From Hyphomicrobium sp. (GTDB lineage Bacteria > Pseudomonadota > Alphaproteobacteria > Rhizobiales > Hyphomicrobiaceae), in the NCBI RefSeq assembly GCF_003987855.1, contig NZ_RXIZ01000008.1, positions 258,853 to 322,852 on the forward strand: a DNA stretch of 64,000 bases, written 5' to 3'. Made by a program: the position numbers and the translations under genes. Of the stretch, positions 59,337-64,000 are shown piece by piece. The notes under the pieces were generated by a model, which was given only the letters and a program-made list of their open reading frames with translations, had not been told where the DNA came from and searched no databases. Within the stretch, counting starts at the first letter, position 1; each line of letters starts with the position of its first letter.

Positions 59337-60206
59337 ATGACACAATCATCAGATTACACGCCTCCCAAAGTGTGGACATGGGAGAAGCCGAGCGGCGGCC
59401 AGTTCGCAAATATCAATCGTCCGATTGCGGGCGCCACCCATGAGAAAGCGCTTCCCGTCGGCCGCCACCCATTGCAGCTCTACTCGCTCGCGACGCCTAA
59501 CGGGCAGAAGGTGGCCATTATGCTCGAGGAGCTCCTGGCACTTGGCCATAGCGGTGCAGAATATGATGCGTGGCTCATCAATATCTACAAGGGTGACCAG
59601 TTCGGGAGCGGTTTCGTCGAGGTGAATCCAAACTCGAAAATCCCGGCACTGATGGATCGCAGCGGAAGCAAGCCGAGACGTGTGTTCGAGTCCGGCGCCA
59701 TTCTCCTGTACCTGGCTGAAAAATTCGGGGCGCTTCTGCCCACGGACGCGGATGCGAGAACTGAAGCGCTGAACTGGCTCTTCTGGCAAATGGGAAGCGC
59801 GCCCTACGTCGGCGGCGGGCTCGGACACTTCTACTCGTACGCCCCCATCAAGATCGCTTACGCAATCGACCGGTTCGCAATGGAAACGAAACGGCAGCTC
59901 GATGTCCTCGACCGCCACCTCGCAGAAAATAACTTCATAGCGGGTGGCGAATACTCGATAGCGGACATCGCGATTTGGCCATGGTACGGCAATCTCGTCA
60001 AAGGCGAGTTGTATGGCGCGGCCGAATTTCTTCAGGTGTCAGACTACGCGAATGTCGTTCGCTGGGCGGACACCATAGGCGAACGTCCCGCCGTGAAGCG
60101 CGGCCGAATGGTCAACCGGATTACCGGACCACTTTCATCACAGCTTCACGAGCGTCACGATGCCAGCGACTTCGATACGAAGACGCAGGACAAGGTGCAA
60201 ACCTAG
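59337..60206 (+). CDS. yghU: Glutathione S-transferase, YghU/disulfide-bond oxidoreductase type
   Basis: 289 aa. The extended N-terminus TPPKVWTWEKPSGGQFANIN and RPIAGATHEKALPVGRHPLQLY is specific to YghU/YfcG-like nu-class GSTs; then the thioredoxin-fold part with NSKIPAL and ESGAILLYLAEKFG, and a helical C-terminal domain (IADIAIWPWYGNL). Nu-class enzymes bind two glutathiones and act on organic peroxides or as disulfide-bond reductases in the cytoplasm. Stand-alone gene. Confidence 0.92.
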   Translation: MTQSSDYTPPKVWTWEKPSGGQFANINRPIAGATHEKALPVGRHPLQLYSLATPNGQKVAIMLEELLALGHSGAEYDAWLINIYKGDQFGSGFVEVNPNSKIPALMDRSGSKPRRVFESGAILLYLAEKFGALLPTDADARTEALNWLFWQMGSAPYVGGGLGHFYSYAPIKIAYAIDRFAMETKRQLDVLDRHLAENNFIAGGEYSIADIAIWPWYGNLVKGELYGAAEFLQVSDYANVVRWADTIGERPAVKRGRMVNRITGPLSSQLHERHDASDFDTKTQDKVQT

Positions 60207-60237
60207 CCGGACCTATTTTCGGGACGCGGCGCGCTGT

Positions 60238-60534
60238 CTAGCAGCCGCGCGCCGCCATGCACTGGCCATAGCCAGGCTCGCTCACGCCGAACTGGCCAAA
60301 GCAGCTGTGACGTACGTCGCTGCAATGGACCTGGTAGTCGCTCTTTGGCGGGATGCCTGAGTTGTTTCCGTTCATGATCTGAGACCACGGCACATCCAGG
60401 AAGACGCCGCTATTCTGCGCCCACGGATTCTGGCGAGCACCGTTGCCGCCGCCCGCGGGGCCTCGCATATCTTCCGCGAGCGCGGCGCCCGCAACAACCG
60501 TGCAAATTAAAAGTCCCGTAACGAGCGCTTTCAT
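60238..60534 (-). CDS. Small exported protein of unknown function
   Basis: 98 aa. Signal peptide to about residue 21 (VVAGAALAEDM). Mature part Gly/Asn-rich (GGGNGARQNPWAQNSG), then DVRHSCFGQFGVSEPGYGQC and a C-terminal Cys; three or four Cys may form disulfides. No family recognised. Confidence 0.72.
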   Translation of the reverse strand: MKALVTGLLICTVVAGAALAEDMRGPAGGGNGARQNPWAQNSGVFLDVPWSQIMNGNNSGIPPKSDYQVHCSDVRHSCFGQFGVSEPGYGQCMAARGC

Positions 60535-60773
60535 CGAACACTCCGATCTGGATTCTCAAGGTCCAATATGCAGCGTGAACCTTGCCGGAGCGTATCTTTG
60601 CTACGGGAAGTTGAGCCGAGGTTAGAAGCCGGAGAAGAAGCGCTCCAAAAAGGCACATTTTGCCTAGAGCTTCGCTTTGCTGGGTGCGCAGGAGCAAGTG
60701 TCAGCCCGCCCTACGTCACAGAATGGTCCAAAATGCCCACGGAACCGGAAGGGGTAACGGCCATTACCGGTGC

Positions 60774-61049
60774 ATGAGTGTGGATAACAACAAGCAAATG
60801 GCCCCGCGTCTTCTGCTCCGCCGCGGATGTATCGAGGAGCTTCATTGGGTTGAGGTGTTCAAGGACCGCGTCGCCGAAGAGTTAAAGGCGGTGTTGCAGG
60901 ATGGAATGGATTGGACAACGTCGTCTCCCATTCTGAACCTTCTGAACAAGCTTGAATCCGTCGAGGCGGACCGAAATCAGGGCCGCAGTCCGAACACTGA
61001 GAGTTCTCGCGTTGCGGAACAAAGCGCCGACACCGCGCGTTCGCGGTGA
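60774..61049 (+). CDS. Small soluble protein of unknown function
   Basis: 91 aa from ATG 60774 (an ATG at 60798 is also possible). LLLRRGCIEELHWVEVFKDR, then VAEELKAVLQDGMDWTTSSP and LLNKLESVEADRN give a short helical core with a charged, probably disordered tail. The EcfG-type promoter of the next operon lies inside its last codons. Function unknown. Confidence 0.55.
   Translation: MSVDNNKQMAPRLLLRRGCIEELHWVEVFKDRVAEELKAVLQDGMDWTTSSPILNLLNKLESVEADRNQGRSPNTESSRVAEQSADTARSR
61016..61041 (+). promoter_or_regulatory. EcfG-type general-stress promoter of the YqjD-like operon
   Basis: GGAAC (61016-61020), 17 nt, CGTT (61038-61041), ending 46 nt before the ATG at 61088. Exact consensus match on the plus strand, inside the 3' end of the preceding gene. 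Confidence 0.85.
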
Positions 61050-61087
61050 AGAAATTCTCACCACTTCAGCCATCGGGAGTACGGCAA

Positions 61088-61378
61088 ATGGCGCGCATCG
61101 AAACATCAGAACAGGCAAGAGCGGCCACGCATGATTTCACGGACAAGGCTGTCGACGCCGGCATCCGTGCAGTGGATTCGCTTGAACGTTCGGCGGCAAG
61201 TGCTCAGGAGATGGGCGATCGCTTGATCTCCAAGAGTTCTGAACTCAGCGACAACGTTCAGAAGGTTGCGAAAAATTTCTCAGCCGCATTGGACAAATCA
61301 GTGGCAGACCAGCCTCTCACCACGCTGGGCATGGCTATCGCCGCAGGCTTCGTGCTCGGCGCGATCTGGAAAGCTTAA
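61088..61378 (+). CDS. YqjD/ElaB-like (DUF883-type) membrane-anchored protein
   Basis: 96 aa. A long amphipathic helix (about 10-70; DFTDKAVDAGIRAVDSLERS, AKNFSAALDKSVADQPLTT) and one C-terminal TM helix (LGMAIAAGFVLGAIWKA). This is the layout of YqjD/ElaB proteins, which in E. coli are stationary-phase, bind ribosomes and sit in the inner membrane. First gene of a three-gene unit with 12-bp gaps; carries its own EcfG-type promoter. Confidence 0.85.
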   Translation: MARIETSEQARAATHDFTDKAVDAGIRAVDSLERSAASAQEMGDRLISKSSELSDNVQKVAKNFSAALDKSVADQPLTTLGMAIAAGFVLGAIWKA

Positions 61379-61390
61379 AATCGGAGAGCG

Positions 61391-61888
61391 ATGGTGTTCG
61401 CAAGCTTATTCGAACGAGCGGAAGCGAGCGTCGACAATGCGATCGGCGATCTCGGTAACCGCGTAATTATCACCATCCCCTTCATCGTTGCGTTGGGGTT
61501 TGGAGCCGCGAGCTTATCGCTGTTCGTGAACCGGACCTATGGCGCTGAGGTCGGCAATCTGATCGTCGCCGGAGTTTTTGCCGTCCTCGGCGGCATTATC
61601 GCGCTGGTGGTCAAAGCTCGCAGGACTGCGCGCACTGGCTATTCAGCCCAGTCTGAAGCGCAGAAGGAGACGGCCAGAGAAGCTCAGCCTGCCATGTCGA
61701 AATCCTTCTTCGACAACGAGCAGCTTATGGGCATTGCATCTGCCGCGGCACCGATATTGCTGCCTGCTCTGCTCCGGACTGCAACGAAGAACTGGCCGCT
61801 CGTCTTAGCGGTCGCTGCTGGTCTCTATGTTTTCAGCATGTCGGACAGCGGCGACAAAGCCGCTGCGCCGCTAGCGCCCCAAGCCTAA
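61391..61888 (+). CDS. YqjE/holin-like membrane protein
   Basis: 165 aa with three or four TM segments: VIITIPFIVALGFGAASLSL, NLIVAGVFAVLGGIIALVVK, and a later SAAAPILLPALL with a last helix NWPLVLAVAAGLYVFSM. Two-helix N-terminal part resembles phage-holin-like YqjE; the C-terminal part is extra. Between a YqjD-like and a LREEGY gene, 12 bp from each, so an inner-membrane complex of stress proteins is plausible. Confidence 0.78.
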   Translation: MVFASLFERAEASVDNAIGDLGNRVIITIPFIVALGFGAASLSLFVNRTYGAEVGNLIVAGVFAVLGGIIALVVKARRTARTGYSAQSEAQKETAREAQPAMSKSFFDNEQLMGIASAAAPILLPALLRTATKNWPLVLAVAAGLYVFSMSDSGDKAAAPLAPQA

Positions 61889-61900
61889 ACAGGAGTGAAA

Positions 61901-62206
61901 ATGTCAGCCGAAATCGACGATACAGACGGCTCGAACGTCATCGAGAACAACCCGACGATCGCACTGCTTGGCGCTGCAGCCGTTGGCTTCGCGCTCGGGG
62001 CGGTCATCTGGCAGTACAGGCGCACGCCAGCGCAGCGCTTCGGATCCTTCGACCGCGCGGTCGACATGGCGCGCTCAGGTGCAATCGATACGGTGCAGAG
62101 CCTGCGCCGGCGGTTGCGAGAAGAAGGCTATTCTCCATCGGACATAGAAGGCCGCGCGAAGAAGTTTATCGGTCAGCTCATAGATAGCGCTCAGCGGCGT
62201 TTCTAA
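61901..62206 (+). CDS. Membrane protein with C-terminal LREEGY domain
   Basis: 101 aa from ATG 61901 (AGGAG 5 nt upstream). One TM helix (ALLGAAAVGFALGAVIWQYR) then FDRAVDMARSGAIDTVQSLR and RRLREEGYSPSDIEGRAKKF. The soluble end shares the ARSG....V..L...LREEGY....IEGR pattern with the 68-aa protein at 57435. Third gene of the YqjD-like unit. Its TAA shares bases with the TAG of the convergent alkB (CTAA, 62203-62206). Confidence 0.82.
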   Translation: MSAEIDDTDGSNVIENNPTIALLGAAAVGFALGAVIWQYRRTPAQRFGSFDRAVDMARSGAIDTVQSLRRRLREEGYSPSDIEGRAKKFIGQLIDSAQRRF

Positions 62207-62811
62207 ACGCTGCGTTGGCCAGCTTTGGCTCGGCCCTTCTCAGATAATGTTCGGAATGTGATTGACCATCGCGGGGCCCTAAGCTCCGCGATGCTGTGCT
62301 CCCAATGATGCCGAGCTTCGCCAGACAGAACGTAGATCGATCGCGGAGCGAGCGGGATGGTTCTCCGCTCGAACCCTTTCTCGAGCCGCCGTCGAAATCG
62401 CATGGGGGCCGACGCGCCCAACGATATACCGATGACCTGCTCGAACACCGGCCGATCGCGATGCCAGCCAATTCCCGCGCCAACATCGTAACGTGTCAGT
62501 AGCAGTTGCTCGAGAGCGTCCGGACAGAGCCCGGCGAAGGACGCCGCGCGCTCACGGATAGGATGGAACTCCTCGGGGATCGGTGACGTCTGGCCGAAAG
62601 TAGCGGCCTCGAAATCGTAGTTCCACCCAAACGTCACCGTCAGGCGCTTTCCGAGCCATCCCTGAAAGCGAAAAGGCGTCAGCTCAAAGGCATTGATCCG
62701 CTCGATCAGGGCTCGTTCCTCGGCGTCGGAGAGGAAGCTCTCGGCGTAGACGAGGCCCGGCAGTTCGGGCGCGCCAAATAGATCGGCTGATGCAGACGAA
62801 ACGGTGGACAT
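62203..62811 (-). CDS. alkB: AlkB-family 2-oxoglutarate/Fe(II) dioxygenase
   Basis: 202 aa. LPGLVYAESFLSDAEERALI and PFRFQGWLGKRLTVTFGWNY lead into the double-stranded beta-helix: iron ligands H117 and D119 in GIGWHRDRPVF, H172 in HHWEHSI, and 2-oxoglutarate Arg181/Arg187 in RWSITFR. It removes alkyl groups from DNA or RNA bases by oxidation, using O2 and 2-oxoglutarate. In a methylotroph this may counter formaldehyde- or methylation-linked base damage. Convergent with the YqjD-like operon; the stop codons overlap. Confidence 0.9.
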   Translation of the reverse strand: MSTVSSASADLFGAPELPGLVYAESFLSDAEERALIERINAFELTPFRFQGWLGKRLTVTFGWNYDFEAATFGQTSPIPEEFHPIRERAASFAGLCPDALEQLLLTRYDVGAGIGWHRDRPVFEQVIGISLGASAPMRFRRRLEKGFERRTIPLAPRSIYVLSGEARHHWEHSIAELRAPRWSITFRTLSEKGRAKAGQRSV

Positions 62812-62857
62812 TTTGAGAACGTGGGGTGTCAGCCCTAGCTTTCAACCGCCGGAAAGG

Positions 62858-62890
62858 GAACACCCCGGCGCGGGGGGAGCCGGGGTGTTC
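62858..62890. terminator. Long GC-rich hairpin in intergenic region
   Basis: GAACACCCCGG (62858-62868) pairs perfectly with CCGGGGTGTTC (62880-62890), loop 11 nt. It lies about 47 nt upstream of the alkB start. It shares the ACACCCCG...CGGGGTG core with the hairpin at 63059. No clean U-run; terminator, attenuator or 3'-end structure. Confidence 0.6.
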
Positions 62891-63058
62891 GGTTCAGCCA
62901 CGATGGGACGGGATGGCGCGGGGGGAACGCCTTATACCGTGGCATCTCAAGGACTATTTCGAACGAATTTGGTTCCTGCCGCAGCGCATTATTTTCGCTG
63001 ACTGACGTCGGGTCGCAGTTTACGAGGGCGATTGGGCGATCAGAGGCGCAAAAAGAAA

Positions 63059-63090
63059 CACCCCGACGAGCGAGGGCTGCTGCCGGGGTG
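63059..63090 (-). terminator. Rho-independent terminator of the gene at 63210
   Basis: CACCCCG (63059-63065) pairs with CGGGGTG (63084-63090), loop 18 nt. On the minus strand the stem is followed by TTTCTTTTT, a proper U-run, about 120 nt after the stop of the minus-strand gene at 63210-63497. The rest of 62891-63209 holds no gene. Confidence 0.7.
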
Positions 63091-63209
63091 CAAGGTCTCA
63101 CCAAAATTTGCCAATGATGGGGAGATGTTTGACGTTTGGTCCGGCCGCCGATTCGGTTCAAGGTGCAAGCGGAGTTTTCAACAACTTGAGAACTTCTCGA
63201 AATGCAATC

Positions 63210-63497
63210 TCACTCATGGCGCCAAATAAACTGCCGGCCCTGTTCGATGATGTCGGTCAGCCGATCCACCGCGTCGCGATGGTACTCTGCCGACTCGTTT
63301 ATCTCTCGAATCATGTTGGCCTTCACGGCCTCGCTTCGCGAGCTCACACGTACGATCATAGCTTCGATCGCCAAGAGGTCGACCAGCTCGCTATGGCAAC
63401 GAATGGCGTCTTCGACCGTGTGGGCATCAAGCGCCCGCTCGTACGTCGCGTCGATCGCCTGCTGGGTCAGCTCGTAGCTGGTCGGACGTAAAGACAT
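63210..63497 (-). CDS. Small helical protein, paralogue of the gene at 51826
   Basis: 95 aa; GGGGGAT precedes the ATG. Helical throughout: TVEDAIRCHSELVDLLAIEA, SRSEAVKANMIREINESAE and AVDRLTDIIEQGRQFIWRHE. It aligns without gaps with the 87-aa protein at 51826-52089 and shares its VEDA..H.ELV and AVKANM marks. Function unknown; a duplicated small family about 11 kb apart. Confidence 0.78.
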   Translation of the reverse strand: MSLRPTSYELTQQAIDATYERALDAHTVEDAIRCHSELVDLLAIEAMIVRVSSRSEAVKANMIREINESAEYHRDAVDRLTDIIEQGRQFIWRHE

Positions 63498-63574
63498 CGG
63501 ATCCCCCGGGTTACGCGTTCAATACGCGCCAACGGGGTGCTGGTTTCATCTAACGATAAAAAAATAATCGCCGT

Positions 63575-63787
63575 TCAGGCAGCAGCCGACGCTCTTCCCG
63601 CCCGTCGAAACATTGCCTCCACAAGGCATGCGCGGTCCCGCTCGCCATCTTCAGCGGCTTGGAACAAGCGGCGCACCATGTCGGGGATGGAAACTTCCAA
63701 ATTGCGCTCAGCCGCCTCTCGGACAGCGCAGTCGAGCGCGGCGTAGAAGCTCGATAGCTCCGATGCCGAATAACCATGCGTTCTCAT
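63575..63787 (-). CDS. Small soluble helical protein of unknown function
   Basis: 70 aa from ATG 63787 (GAGGGACG 6-8 nt upstream), although the frame is open further. MRTHGYSASELSSFYAALDC, then AVREAAERNLEVSIPDMVRR and LFQAAEDGERDRACLVEAM. Two or three helices. A similar architecture is common for small stress proteins of Hyphomicrobiales; no family named. A weaker EcfG-like promoter lies 46 nt upstream. Confidence 0.72.
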   Translation of the reverse strand: MRTHGYSASELSSFYAALDCAVREAAERNLEVSIPDMVRRLFQAAEDGERDRACLVEAMFRRAGRASAAA

Positions 63788-63832
63788 GAAAACGTCCCTC
63801 GTCGTGCAGACAGCCCCCTGCCTACGCGCTGA

Positions 63833-63858
63833 AACACTGGTGGCCGTGTCTTGGTTCC
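63833..63858 (-). promoter_or_regulatory. Weaker EcfG-like promoter candidate
   Basis: On the minus strand GGAAC (63858-63854), 17 nt, TGTT (63836-63833): one mismatch to CGTT. It reads towards the gene that starts at 63787. Included because four exact copies are present in the same region. Confidence 0.45.
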
Positions 63859-64000
63859 ACTTTGGCAAAGGCAAATTTTTCCCGACGAGAAAACTGCGTT
63901 CATCGTTCGTTAAGTCCGGGCTTGCCGCCCAGATGACCCGTCGCATTAAGGCTGCCCTCATATTTGCCTCTGAAGTCGCGCGGGCTTGACTTGAGTCAAC

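Noticed and set aside
1-64000. CRISPR arrays, insertion sequences, rRNA operons, prophage genes
   Set aside because: No regularly spaced direct repeats, transposase-like frames, rRNA signatures or integrase genes were seen in the window.

Overview
The window reads as chromosome of a methylotrophic alphaproteobacterium of the Hyphomicrobiales, Hyphomicrobium-like by gene content. The grounds are a lanthanide-type PQQ methanol dehydrogenase (XoxF) with its accessory genes, a MoxY/MoxX-like two-component pair, many small proteins of rhizobial type, and four exact GGAAC-N16/17-CGTT promoters of the kind used by the alphaproteobacterial general-stress sigma factor EcfG. Genus is inference; no rRNA gene or species marker is present.

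Region 1 (1-14.4 kb) is a methanol/lanthanide locus. After a secreted WD40 propeller overlapping a truncated VWA gene and a DUF3617 protein come a LuxR-type regulator and a divergent MoxY-like kinase, a small Cys-containing exported protein, xoxF, a XoxJ-like binding protein fused to C-terminal ankyrin repeats, a PQQ-associated ABC-type binding protein, a PQQ-associated beta-propeller, and a convergent TonB receptor whose predicted loop is strongly acidic and Cys-bounded. No XoxG cytochrome c lies beside xoxF.

Region 2 (14.4-32.5 kb) is metabolism and transport: a carboxylesterase, an AraC-type remnant, glycerol kinase, a tRNA 3' fragment, a DUF4239 membrane protein, an excisionase-like HTH protein, an RND efflux pair, a patatin/GntP operon, and a seven-gene Mrp-type cation/proton antiporter operon in which MrpA is replaced by a second MrpD-like subunit plus an MrpA-tail/MrpB fusion.

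Region 3 (32.5-49.2 kb) is mixed accessory and metal-related DNA: a cytochrome c remnant, small exported proteins, an HTH regulator, a CzcBA-type metal efflux operon flanked by small exported proteins, a choloylglycine-hydrolase/EF-hand pair, tRNA-Arg(TCT), a glycosyltransferase, a GlsB-family protein, and a second TonB receptor beside a DUF2946 protein (possible copper uptake).

Region 4 (49.2-64 kb) is dense in small stress-type genes: CsbD, a low-affinity iron permease family protein, PsiF, a small HD hydrolase, a RssA-like patatin, a degenerate receiver, a YghU-type GST, a YqjD-like membrane cluster and AlkB. It also carries a GluR0-like ionotropic receptor and two paralogous small helical proteins about 11 kb apart. 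The EcfG-type promoters tie several of these into one probable stress regulon.
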